Below are positions 47,139 through 57,989 of a DNA stretch of 64,000 nucleotides, one piece after another (the first letter of the stretch is position 1; the number at the start of each line of letters is the position of its first letter). The stretch covers positions 124,001-188,000 of the forward strand of contig JAZKJV010005774.1 in NCBI GenBank assembly GCA_037367405.1, given 5' to 3'. Both the position numbers and the translations under genes were made by a program. The notes under the pieces were generated by a model, which did not search any database, was not told the DNA's origin, and worked only from the letters and a program-made list of their open reading frames with translations. Source of the DNA: Ottelia alismoides. Its lineage: Eukaryota; Streptophyta; Magnoliopsida; Alismatales; Hydrocharitaceae.

Positions 47139-48989
47139 TTGACTGACCTCTTGACGAAAGACACCGAGTTCCTTGTCGATGAAAAGTGTCTTTCGTCCTT
47201 CGCGACTCTCCAGCAGTGTGTTATTGAGGCTCCTGTCCTCCAGCCGCCTGATTGGTCTCTCCCATTCGAGATCATGACGGATGCCTCCGATTTTGCCGTA
47301 GGGGCAGTGCTGGGACAGAGGAGGGATGGAGTTCCATTTGCCATTCACTACGCTAGCCGCACATTGGATTCCGCCCAGCAGAATTACACGGTCACAGAGA
47401 AGGAGATGCTAGCCGTAGTGTTCGCCCTAGATAAGTTTCGATCGTATATCATTGGATCTAGAGTGACTTTATACACAGATCACACCGCCATCAGGTACCT
47501 CATGGCAAAGAAGGATGCCAAGGCCAGACTTGCTAGATGGATCCTTCTACTCCAGGAATTCGACATTGAGATCAAGGACAAGCCTGGAGTCAAGAATGTG
47601 GTGGCGGATCATCTCTCCCGTTTAGAGCAGCCTGAGGAGTCTGAGCAGATTGATCCCATTCGAGATACCTTCCCAGATGAGGCGATCCTTGTTATCGCCT
47701 CACTCCCGTGGTATGCCAATATTGTGAACTTTCTCGTTGCTGGGAAAGTCCCACAAGATTGGCCCAGGCAGAGGCTTGAGACCTTCCTTGTGAAGGCCAA
47801 GTCCTACCACTGGGAGGATCCCATCCTTTACCACGAAGGAGGGGATAGCGTCTGGCATCAGTGTATTCCTCAGGAGGAACACCATAGCGTCCTCACTTAC
47901 TGCCACAAGCTTGAGGCAGGAGGACATCATTCTGGGAGGAGAACGGCACTAAAAGTGCTCCAATCTGGCTTGTGGTGGCCTACCCTCTTCAAGGACTCAG
48001 ATGAGTTCGTGAAGAGGTGTACTGACTGTCAGAGGATGGGTACTTGTGGACAGCATGATATGATGCCGATGCAACCCATTCACTTCTGTGAGGTTTTTGA
48101 CGCATGGGGCATCGATTTCATGGGTCCATTCTCTAAGAGTCAGGGATTTGAGTACATTCTGTTGGCCGTGGATTATGTTAGCCGTTGGGTTGAGGCTATC
48201 CCCGCCCGAGCCGTTGATGCGAGGACAGTTTGCAGATTTTTGAGGAAGCACATCATCACGCGGTTCGGGGTTCCACGAGTTCTGATTTCTGATGGGGGGT
48301 CTCATTTCATCAACGACCAGGTGAAGGCCCTTGCTAGCGAGTTTGGTATAGACCATCGTGTTGCTACACCTTATCATCCACAGACGAATGGTCTAGCCGA
48401 GGTGTCGAATAGGGAGATCAAGACTATATTGCAGAAAGTCGTCCGCCCTGACCGAAAGGATTGGTCACAGCTTTTGGACTCGGTCTTGTGGGCATATAGG
48501 ACGTCTTTCAAGACTCCATTGGGCACATCTCCCTTTCGCCTCGTATATGGCAAGCCGTGCCATTTACCTGTTGAGCTGAGACACAAGTCACTATGGGCAG
48601 TTACAGATATTCTTATGGATCCAGATGGTATGGGAGACCAGAGGAGGGCAGAGTTAGCAGCCCTGGAGGAGTTGAGAGATACAGCCTTCTCAAACAGCCT
48701 ACATTATAAGGAGAAAGTGAAGGAGTGGCATGATTCTTACATCAGCCACAAGCATTTTGAGATTGGACAGAGAGTATGGCTGTTTGATGCGAGGCTACGT
48801 TTGTTTCCAGGGAAGCTACAGAGCAAATGGAAGGGACCCTACTTGGTCAGAAAGGTACACGACAACGGTAGCATTGATATATCCGAGTTGTCTTCTGAGA
48901 GTACCTTTCGAGTGAACGGCCAGCGGCTCAAACCATTTCTAGATCATGAGCCGCGGGTCGCTGATCTTGCCCCGCTTCATTTTGCGTGA
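47139..48989 (+). CDS. pol: Element C RNase H and integrase
   Basis: This is an open frame of 616 codons, numbered from the Met at 47139 (the true product would begin upstream). RNase H (residues ~45-160) keeps TDAS, EKEMLA, YTDHT and VADHLS, the D-E-D-D set that degrades the RNA template. The integrase zinc finger (~254-298) has CHKLEAGGH and CTDCQR. The catalytic core has Asp326 (GIDFMG), Asp385 (ISDGGSHF) and Glu421 (AEVSNREI), with the D-D-35-E spacing. The C-terminus has [20 protein letters not shown] and ends [15 protein letters not shown]. No chromodomain is seen, as expected for Athila. It is the only pol part here without a break. It ends at TGA 48987-48989. Confidence 0.93.
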   Translation: MTDLLTKDTEFLVDEKCLSSFATLQQCVIEAPVLQPPDWSLPFEIMTDASDFAVGAVLGQRRDGVPFAIHYASRTLDSAQQNYTVTEKEMLAVVFALDKFRSYIIGSRVTLYTDHTAIRYLMAKKDAKARLARWILLLQEFDIEIKDKPGVKNVVADHLSRLEQPEESEQIDPIRDTFPDEAILVIASLPWYANIVNFLVAGKVPQDWPRQRLETFLVKAKSYHWEDPILYHEGGDSVWHQCIPQEEHHSVLTYCHKLEAGGHHSGRRTALKVLQSGLWWPTLFKDSDEFVKRCTDCQRMGTCGQHDMMPMQPIHFCEVFDAWGIDFMGPFSKSQGFEYILLAVDYVSRWVEAIPARAVDARTVCRFLRKHIITRFGVPRVLISDGGSHFINDQVKALASEFGIDHRVATPYHPQTNGLAEVSNREIKTILQKVVRPDRKDWSQLLDSVLWAYRTSFKTPLGTSPFRLVYGKPCHLPVELRHKSLWAVTDILMDPDGMGDQRRAELAALEELRDTAFSNSLHYKEKVKEWHDSYISHKHFEIGQRVWLFDARLRLFPGKLQSKWKGPYLVRKVHDNGSIDISELSSESTFRVNGQRLKPFLDHEPRVADLAPLHFA

Positions 48990-51076
48990 GATGTGGTCTT
49001 TGACTCACATCTAATGCATCTCACGCCTGAGTTTCACTATTCCTTCGCCTTGTATAGATCCAGATGTCCATATCACTACATTCCTTAGTCCCACATCCCT
49101 TTCTTCATCTTTTGATTATGCTATACTTAGGGTGCACTTTACCCTAAGTATAGGGGGAATGTGAGACCTCTTGGATATTTCTTTTATTTCTGTCTACCCC
49201 TGTTTTTACTGCCTACACTTAGGGATATTTCACCCTAAGTATAGGGGGGGTAGATCCTGTACATTCTCCACTCGGTTTTTCCCTTAGTATACAGCCTACT
49301 ATACTTAGGATTACTTGATCCTAAGTATAGGGGGAAGACCCGAGACCCTCTTGACTTTTCTATTCCATTCATTCTTCTTTGTATATAGCCTTTCTTTTCA
49401 CTTCCCTATACCTAGCACGAGTTATGTCTTCTTCATCGCTCTTGACTCTGAGGACATCGTTCGAGCTAAGTATAGGGGGGTGTGTATATATTTCATATAT
49501 ACTTTAGCCATAACTCGTACTTTGTGTGAGTGTGTTAATAAATAAAATGGCTAAAAATCACAAAAATTAAAATTTTTTTTTCATGTACATAACATTCTTT
49601 TATTTGCACATAAATAGCTAGGGTACAAATTATTTTTGTAAAAATGATTTCAAAAATCTTTTGTGTAAAGCTTGTGTAAATATTTTTGTATCAAAATTAT
49701 GTATAGAGTACAAAATTTTTCCAAAATGTTTTGAAAATCAAAAGTTTGCAAAAATCGTGTGTAAATGTGTGTAAATATCTTTTTTGCAAAACTTGCACTT
49801 CATGCATCATCCATTCATGATTTCAAAACATTTTGCAAAAATTTTGCATGTTTGTAAAATTTGTGTAAATAGCATCTGTTGTACATATGTATATAGTTTT
49901 TCTGGATGATAGTTGACATTTAAACTAGCCTGGAATCAAATTGAGAAATGGAGCTTGATTAAGATCTTAATCCACCTAACTTCTAAAAAGGAACCTTATA
50001 GGGCTTAGGTTTAAGGCTTTTCAGGTCCATGGTGACTTAATTCTTTGAGTCCACTAGGCTATGATCACATGTCATCTCAATGAGCCTAAGTAGAGAACTT
50101 AACAACAACACATGACTCATATAGACAATGGCTTTACTTGGACACCAGCACTATGCACCGAGCTCTCCACGGATGAGGTGGTGAGGAGGCAGTCTTCCTT
50201 GACTTGGGGTAGCATATGAGGGTAGTACTTCTAGGCGGAACCTCTCTTCTTCTTTTAGTGAAGGAAGTGCGTCTCAACTTGGTCTGGTTGCCATGAGGTC
50301 TAACGATGGGAGTTGTGGGTTGCAATAAAGCTTCAAAAGAGGGATAGTCTACTGGCTCAAGAGGAAAAACTCCTTGTATATATGCTGCACATGTATATGT
50401 TGTACAGATGCACTTGAAAAAAAAATGTGTGCAAAAAGAAAATAACTCCAAAAAAGTGGTGGGTCTGAGAGAAAATGATAATCCCACCGGAGTATGTATA
50501 TAGAGTGCAATAAGCAAAGCTTGGTTTCATGATCCACCTGATGTAGCTTGCAGCAGGGAGACTTGGCTACACTGGTCAAGCTCCCAAGGGTACTTGGCTA
50601 CACTGGCCTTGACCCATTCTCTTCTTCCTCCTCTTCTTGAGCCGGTTGAACTTGAACTTAGAAGGGAATACCCCGCTCCTCGAGGAAAGAGTGGCCAGAT
50701 TGAGGTCATAGAGTTACCTTGTTGGGGAGGGTTGTCAAGTTGCCATTTCTGAGGTGAAGAGCTTAGACCTCACATTCACAGGACAAGAAAAGATTCATGG
50801 TCTTCAGGGTTTGTGATTGATGACTTGTTCTGATCTGGAGCATTGAGGAGTCTTGATTATAGATTAGTGGAACTTAGAGGCTGTTGAGTTTTAAACTTAG
50901 GTCCAAATAAGGTTCCGACACATTAATAATCCAAAGATCTGATCGAGCTCCATACCCCAATTTAATGAAGGCAAGTTTAATAATCAACCTTGATCCATGA
51001 ACATTTTCTTTTTCTTTTTCTTTCTTTCTTTTCACTTCTTTTTCAAATAAGTGTTTGCTAAGGGACTAGCAAAGTT
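48990..51076 (+). other. Element C 3' non-coding region with hairpin array
   Basis: No ORF looks real. Three hairpins with arms CTATACTTAGG/CCTAAGTATAG plus a G-run lie at 49121-49158, 49213-49251 and 49299-49335. A fourth, larger module is at 49403-49518 (inverted arms ACGAGTTATG/CATAACTCGT). Degenerate TTTGAAAA/TTTGTAAA repeats fill 49560-49900. From 49920 to 51076 the sequence resembles element B's 56840-57976, for example the GGAACCTTATAGG and GAATACCCCGCTCCTCGAGG blocks. Confidence 0.75.
49121..49335 (+). repeat. Polypurine-tract-like hairpin repeats, element C
   Basis: Arms: 49121-49133 with 49141-49153 (13 bases, perfect); 49213-49224 with 49233-49244 (one mismatch); 49299-49311 with 49318-49330 (13 bases, perfect). 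Each right arm runs directly into GGGGG, copying the polypurine tract at 51077-51089. Confidence 0.85.
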
Positions 51077-51089
51077 AAGTATAGGGGGG
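51077..51089 (+). promoter_or_regulatory. Polypurine tract of element C
   Basis: AAGTATAGGGGGG directly precedes the 3' LTR, the position of the plus-strand primer. Confidence 0.9.
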
Positions 51090-54000
51090 TGATGAATACT
51101 CATTCATCACTCTTTATTCTTATATTTTAGCTACAAAAACCTTTGCAAATACATGTAGATATGTGTAAATAGAAATAATTACCAAAAGCATGCATTATGT
51201 AAAAACCTATAATTAGCATGTTTTTGTGCAAAAATAAAAGAATAAAGATTAAAAAGAAAAAGAGGGAAATATTAGAATAAATATTGAGCAACCTAACCCA
51301 AGGGAGGGCTCAGCATGGGCCTGGCTGCATAAAATCCAAAGTAGAGGGAGATAGGGGCTTATGTGTGTAAATACCTATGTAAATAAAATAAAAGTATTTT
51401 CCTCACAAAAATATGCTTGTAAATACTTGTACATATTTATAAGTATAAAAACAAGATAAAAAGAGAAAAATAAAAAAGAACAAAAAAATATCACTTTCAC
51501 ATTGTACATAGACTCACCTACATATTTAGCCTTATAAATAAATTTAATTTTTATAATTTTGTAAATATTCTATGTAAATAAATTAAATAAAAACAATTAA
51601 AACAAAAACAAAATAAAAATAATAAAATTAAAAATACAAAAACATATTGTAAATATACCATGTATATAAATGTATATATGTATTTATTTTACCTATGTAT
51701 ATAAATAATAAAAATAAAATAAAAATACCTTTTTATTCCTTATTTTATAATGAAAATAAATAAAATATAAAATGGGAATAAAATTGTATAAAAATAACAA
51801 ATTAAAAATCAAAATTAAAAAACCCTATATAGTGTACATATACCTATATATTACATATTATGTATATACCTTATTTTTATTTCGAAAAAATTATTAAAAA
51901 TCACTAAAAAATAGAAAAAAAAAATAAAAGAAAAATATTTCATGTTTTAAGTTTTCATTAAATCGGCCATTTGCTACCCTTATTTTTAATTGCAAAATCC
52001 AGCCACGTGGCCTGTTCCTATTGGGCCAGGGGAGTGTTGACCGCCCAGTCAACTCCCCCCAGGACCACCCCGTCTCGGATCTGTGCCCGCAACCCGATTT
52101 CTCGCCATTACGCACACTTGATCCGACTCCTGAATCCGTTAACCCCGGGCTCTAATCCGAGCTTGATCATCCCTGATCCACGCCCGGGGTGGGTTTTGGG
52201 GATCCGCGCACTAAGCCACTCGCCCGACCTCCCAATAGCCGGACCCCTAGGAGTATATAGCCGTTGCTCCGCCTCCTCATTTCCCCATCTTTGGCCATTC
52301 GAATCCTTCCCCTGTGAGCTCCAGTGAGTGCGCGAGAGTGACAGCTCGCGTCCGGTGCTGTCGAAGCGAGCAGAGGAAGAGAGACCATCGATCCGGCGAG
52401 CTTCGCCGCCGCTGCTCCGCCACCAGCCGGAGCACCGAGCCTCGGAGGGAGACGTTCCTCGAGGCGAAGACCAGGAGCTTCCTTAGCTCCTCCCCAGTCT
52501 CCTCGTCCACCCAGGTAATCACTTAGACCTTTCTTGTTCTCTGATTTTCGATTACGCCCAATTCGTGTCGCCGCCGTCTCTAGCTGATTCCGACCATTCC
52601 ATCACTCCGTTCGATCATCGGAATCGACCATCGCATCCGCCTTCTTCTCACGCACATTCTCCGCATTCCCATCCAACCCAGCTCGCACAGGAGCTGGGAG
52701 TCGAGCTCCTCTGTCTACCCCCTTCGCCGGAGCTCGCCATATCGACCCACAGACCACCGTCACCCCACCTGACTGGGTCGAGGCAGTTTTCCCTCGACCC
52801 GTGAGTCTTTTGGTCTACTTTGCAGGAGCTTCCCAGCCCGTCTGAGGTGTTGGGTCATTAGAACCAGAAGACTTCCTCCGCCGTCCTCGCCGGGGCTCAC
52901 CAGAGCTCGGCTGGACCATCAGAGCCCACCACCAGCTGCAGGACACCAGTGCGGAGCTTCTCCGACCTTCGGGCGCAGCAGAGGAGCCTTGGAGCGAGAC
53001 CACCGGGCCGGCGAACCTCGCCGGTCATCTGTTCTTCGAGGACCCTTCTCCTCCGTTTGATCACTCCTCCAGCTCCAGACTTTATCGGGGCCGTCCATCA
53101 CAGGAGCAGCAGTCATCGTTGGATCTGAGGAGGAGAGATCTGGAGAGCCACCGTTCGCCACCGTCAGATGCTCCACGTGGCCTCCATCCACCCGCTTCAT
53201 TAATAAAGGGTAATTTACCCTTAGGCCCTGTCTTTTCTTGTATTTAGCGTTTAGTCTAGTAAATATCGAGTTTAGTTGTTTAGTTTTAGGGTTATTTGCA
53301 TAGAGACCCTGGTACTTGCTGTTATTTGCCGATATGCCCCTGTATGTGATGTGACACGTGCTTCGACACGTGATTTTCTGGGTGTTTTGCATTTCATGCC
53401 CTTGTAGTTCTGGTTGTTATTAGTTGAATGAAAGTTTTTACTTATTTGCATTTATACCCCTGTGCGTGGTTTATTTGAGCATGTGCGACTATTTGTGGGT
53501 ATTTTGCAGATAAGCCCTTGGGCTTTTGGTACATGTTACCAATAAGACCTCGGGACTTATTTTCATTGCAGTTGGGTCCCTGAGTGCCCCAGGCATGCGC
53601 ATGGCGCGTGTTTTGCTGGGTGATTTGCACCAGACCCCCCAGATTTCTGGGTATTTGCACTTTGGTCCCTGTGCACTGTACCCTCTCTTTATTTTTGGAT
53701 AAAATAGCAAAATACCTCCAAATCCAACGAAAATTGGATACATGGCTCCTGCCATGGTGTAAAATTTGCGAGGATTTTTTAGGACATTTTTGTTTTCATT
53801 TGTTATTTTTAAAAATTCAAAAACCTCTATTTTCTTCACTGTCTAACTTTAAAAACCATAAAAAAATATTAAATAGTGTCTAAAAATTCCAAAAAAAATT
53901 GCCTACTGTCTCTTTTGTTGTGTTTGATTTTCTAGACAATTTTGGCTATTTTTCATTATCTAAAGCACCTAAAAATTGAAAAACACCTAAAACTTTATAA

Positions 54001-54627
54001 AAATTCTAATAATTAAACCAAAAATCCAAAAATAATAAAATAGGTGCCTAAATTTTCCTTGTTTAATTCTCTTTACAGGAAAATTACCTTCCAGCTAATT
54101 TGGGGGCTTTAGATATTTTATCTAGGCTCTTTTAGCTCGGCTGGACAGTACCTACTGTTTTAGTCATTTTTTGATTTTTATAAAATTAAATAAATATCAG
54201 AAAATTCTCAAAAATTCACCAAAAACATTAAAAATCATAAAACACATAAAAATATTTTTGTTAGAATTGTTGGTTGAATTTTAGTACTTTTAATAAATTG
54301 TTGAAGTGTGTGCTTATTTGCTTTTCTTATTTCCTTAATACATTAAAAATCCACAAAAATATAAAATATTCACAAACCACCAAAAACATTTCTTTTATTT
54401 TATTTTATCTCTTTTTGACTACTTCGTATGCCGAGAGGCCAACCCGTTCTCCTTGTGATCGACCCTGGTCGCTATACCAGGTTAATCTAATAGCAGGACC
54501 GCTTTCGTGTTTTGATTGATTTTATCTTTATTAGTGGTTCATTTTTCTTGATCGAGCACATCTGAGTGATTGAGGTCGCAACGACCATTTTTGTACCTTT
54601 ACCTTAGTCGTTCAGATCGTCTCATCA
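51090..54627 (+). repeat. 3' LTR of element C
   Basis: It is 3538 bases and nearly identical to 37090-40624, ends GTCTCATCA and is followed by CTTCA, the duplicated target. Differences seen include the W-box spacer (52060 region has fewer C) and a few transitions. Confidence 0.95.
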
Positions 54628-55326
54628 CTTCACCTGTCTTGGCTTACCCTGAGGACTTTGACCTTTATGAGGATATTAGAGAGACCTTCTTTATGACCGA
54701 TGATGAGACACGAGAATTCCTCTCTAAGGATGAAGGCTCGGAAAGCATAGACCTTGGTGTTTCTACTTCTTGTGATTGGCAATGTGCTGATGACATCCGC
54801 GGGATTTACACAATCGATACCATTGAGCAGAGGGCAGATGTAGAGACTAGACAGGACGGACATGTTTCGACTTCTTTCACTGATGAGTCCGCTCCTGTTC
54901 ACTTAGATTCAGATAAGACAAAGGCCGAATTTGATTTGATAGCGTTTATTCGAGAATTCAGACCTTTTTATGAGAAAGATGATCCGATTGAGATTATAGA
55001 GGACGAGTTTGACTACTTCCACTGATGAGTTCGTTCCTTTTGGTTTTGACCTGGACGACACCTCGCAGGACGACTCCGATTACACTTCTTCCGATGATGA
55101 TGAGTTCGTCCCATTTCATTTTGACATTAGCGAGACTCCCAAGGCCAGACCTAACCACACTTCTTCCACTCACCAGTCTGTGCCTTCACACCCTAGAGCC
55201 CTTGAGGATCTTCACTCTGTCGACCCTGATCGGCTTCCGTCCACTGTGGACCCCGATGTCGACTTGCACCACACCAGATCTATCCCTCAGCGGTCCCGCA
55301 AGAAGGTTCGCTTTCAACCTTCTTGA
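54628..55326 (+). pseudogene. Element B protease ORF, second part (acidic tail)
   Basis: After the duplicated CTTCA, the frame interrupted at 37089 continues with PVLAYPEDFDLYEDIRE and a strongly acidic tail to TGA at 55023-55025. One base out of frame, sequence of the same character (DEFVPFGFDLDDTS, then DEFVPFHFDISET) continues to RSRKKVRFQPS and a stop at 55324-55326, so a frameshift near 55005-55025 is likely. The tail compares with the acidic linker after C's protease, but no RT follows. Function is unknown. Confidence 0.7.
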
Positions 55327-57976
55327 TCATGTGTACATCCATCTTTGTTGTATATTCATTTGTTTCCCTATGTCTATCTTCCGTATTGCTCGTCCACCCA
55401 GTCCTCGTGTTTGCCTTGCTTAGGACACACTTTGTCCTAAGTATAGGGGGGTGGACGAGCCGAGTGTTCACTCTTCGTTCCGTTTCATGACTCTTGTTGT
55501 TGCCTATACTTAGGGTGTCTTTTACCCTAAGTATAGGGGAGTGATGTGTATATCCTCTGATCTCTTCTTCCACTTTTATTCTTTTATTCTTTTCTTCTTT
55601 TCCTCTTCTATCTTCTTTTTGTATCAAAAAGGTGTCACCCCTTATAGACAGTCTTCTATACTTAGGACGTACTTTGTTCTAAGTATAGGGGATGTGCACC
55701 CCAAGTTTCTCCATTCTTTTCGATCCTCTCCATTGTCTCCTCTTTCTGTCTATACTTAGTGATATCTTACCCTAGGTATAGGGAGAGACAATCTGAGTAT
55801 GATCTGTTCATTCCCACCCTTGACCCTCCCTGCTTTGTGTACAGTCTGCTATACTTAGGATTATTTGATCGTAAGTATAGGGGGGACGGTCAACTTCTCA
55901 TTCGTTCATTCATTCCTTTATTTATTTATTTATTCTTTAGATTTTCCTATACTCAGTACGGGTTATGTCTTCTCTTTTCTCTCTTATCTATGAGGACATA
56001 TCTCAAGCTAAGTATAGGGGGGTCGTATATACTACGTATATACTTTAGCCATAACTCGTACTTTCGTATTTTCTTAATAATACGGCTAATAAAATTCATT
56101 AAAATCCTTAATAAAAAGATGTTGATTATTCCTCAAATTCTTTTGGTATTTACTGAGTAATAAATCAGGTGAAAGTGTTTTTTGCAAAATGTTTGAAAAA
56201 TAGTTTGAAAATCCTTGTGAAAAATCTTTTGAAAACTATTTTGAAAATGTTTTGTTACATATTTTCAACCTTTGTAAAAATGTTTTGTTTGTAAAAATTT
56301 ATTTTCTTTGTGTGAAATAAAAATGTTTGAAAAATGATTTGCAAATGGTTTGAAAAAATGGTTGCAAAAATATTTGAAAAATCTATATATACTGTTTGAA
56401 AAACCTTTGCAAAATGATTTTCAAATGTGTGTACATGTTTGTAAAATTTTGGTAAAAATTATTTTGGACTATAGTTTTCAAAAATTGTTTGGAAAACCTG
56501 CTTCAAATAAGTTTAAGGAATATATACATCACACCTAAAATTCTTTATATATCTATATGTATATGATTGATCACTTACCCTGTAAGTTCTTAAATTCCAC
56601 TTCTTGTAAATATAAGAAGCACTCCTGTGTAAATATTTTAACCTCGTTATCAGCCAAATCTTTTTATTTTGAAAAATCCCAAAAAAAATTGCAAAACTAA
56701 AATCCAAAAACAGTTGAAAAATCTTTTTGAAAAATTCAAAAAATGCGTATGCATCATCTTTTAAAAAATCTATAAAAAGTTCAAAATTTTTGAAAATTGC
56801 ATCACAAAAATATTATCTGCATTTGCATAGCATGAGAATTTTTCGGATTGAGTTTGAAAGTTGAACGAGTCTAAGTAAAATCCAGAGATTGGAGCTTGAT
56901 GGGACCTTAAAATCTACCTAATAACAGGAACCTTATAGGAACTGGTTTTGAGGTACTTCAGGTCTAGTTGACTTAATTCTTTGAGGATCACGAGACTTGG
57001 TTCAATGGATTCTCGACTGCCTAAGTAGAGTATTTCGGAGCACACTCACGACTCTTGTTGATAATGACCTAACTTGGACACCTGCACCTTTCACATGGCT
57101 CAACTCAGTTGGAGTGGTGAGGGGATTGGATTTGCCGGTATGAGATGCACATAAGTGGAAACACTTGTCCTCCTCTAGGGAGGGAAGTGCACCCCAACCC
57201 ATCTAGTGATGAGGAATTCTAAAGACAGGAGAGTATGGGGTTGCAATAAAGCTTCAAAAGAGGGATATTCTACTGACTCAAGAGGAAAAATTCCCTATGT
57301 AAATAATGCTGTAAATAGTATTTCAAAAAAAAGAGAGAACAAAAAAAAGAGACAGGCCTGTACAAAAATAAATGCCTACAAAGTATGTACATATGTTGTA
57401 AAGTCAATAAGCAAGCTTGAGTTCCAAAGTCATATCATGTGAGCCTGCAGCTGGATGACTTGACTAAACTGGTCTTGCATCTTAGGATAGGTAGCTACAC
57501 TGGCTACCGTCCTTTCTTTTCTTCACCCCCTCCTCTTGGGCTGGTTGCCACTTGAACTTAGAAGGGAATACCCCGCTCCTCGAGGAAGGAGTTATTGGAT
57601 TGGGGAATCATTGGGTTGTCATGCTGGAGAAGTCAGTCTCTTTGTCAATCTAGTTGGGGAGAGCCACTATCACTTACACTGTACGAGTCAGATTCATAGT
57701 CGTAAGACTTTGCGTATGAGTTGAGATATTTCTGACCTGGCTATTGAGGAGACTTGGGCAGAGTTTTGGGATTCTCAGGGACTGTTGGATTTCAAATTCG
57801 GTTCTCATCAAGGTTCCGCCCGCACTAAAATTCCAAAGTCCGACTTAAGCTCCAAACTTTGATTTCGTGAAGACAAGTTTGATAATTAAATTTAATCCCC
57901 ATTTCTTCTGTTTCTTTTCTTTATTTTTCTTTTTCTGCACTTATTGCATAAGTGTTTGCTAGGGACTAGCAAAGGC
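55327..57976 (+). other. Element B 3' non-coding region with hairpin array
   Basis: No gene is seen. Five hairpins of the CTATACTTAGG/CCTAAGTATAG type lie at 55419-55448, 55504-55540, 55656-55692, 55750-55785 and 55849-55886, and the larger module at 55940-56061. Degenerate TTTGAAAA/TTTGTAAA repeats fill 56160-56500. From 56840 the region resembles C's 49920-51076. The array is larger than in C, which has three simple hairpins. Confidence 0.75.
55388..55886 (+). repeat. Polypurine-tract-like hairpin repeats, element B
   Basis: Arms: 55419-55426 with 55434-55441, enclosed by an outer 12-base perfect stem GCTCGTCCACCC (55388-55399) with 55449-55460; 55504-55516 with 55524-55536 (13 bases, perfect); 55656-55668 with 55676-55688 (one mismatch); 55750-55781; 55849-55861 with 55868-55880 (one mismatch). 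Each ends in a G-run. Confidence 0.85.
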
Positions 57977-57989
57977 AAGTATAGGGGGA
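57977..57989 (+). promoter_or_regulatory. Polypurine tract of element B
   Basis: AAGTATAGGGGGA directly precedes the 3' LTR. The upstream GGGACTAGCAAAG is shared with element C. Confidence 0.85.

Larger units (their letters stand above)
37090..54627 (+). mobile_element. Element C: near-complete Athila-type Ty3/gypsy retrotransposon
   Basis: This 17.5 kb element has nearly identical LTRs (37090-40624 and 51090-54627), PBS, leader, a full gag-PR-RT-RH-INT coding region (42137-48989), a 2.1 kb non-coding region with hairpins, a polypurine tract and CTTCA target duplications. In the first 600 bases the LTRs differ by about five substitutions and one indel, far fewer than B's LTRs, which agrees with C being the last to insert. 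No env-like ORF follows integrase. Confidence 0.95.

Noticed and set aside
49121..49335. CRISPR-like array from regular short palindromic repeats
   Set aside because: Repeats are imperfect hairpins with unequal spacing in plant retrotransposon DNA, with no cas genes; they are related to the polypurine tract.
48990..49560. env-like gene after integrase, as reported in some Athila elements
   Set aside because: No open frame with signal peptide or membrane segments is present here in C or B; the region is hairpins and low-complexity repeats.
50134..50517. 127-codon minus-strand frame in C's 3' non-coding region
   Set aside because: It has no recognisable domain, the equivalent region of B (about 57000-57300) does not keep it open, and it lies antisense to the element.
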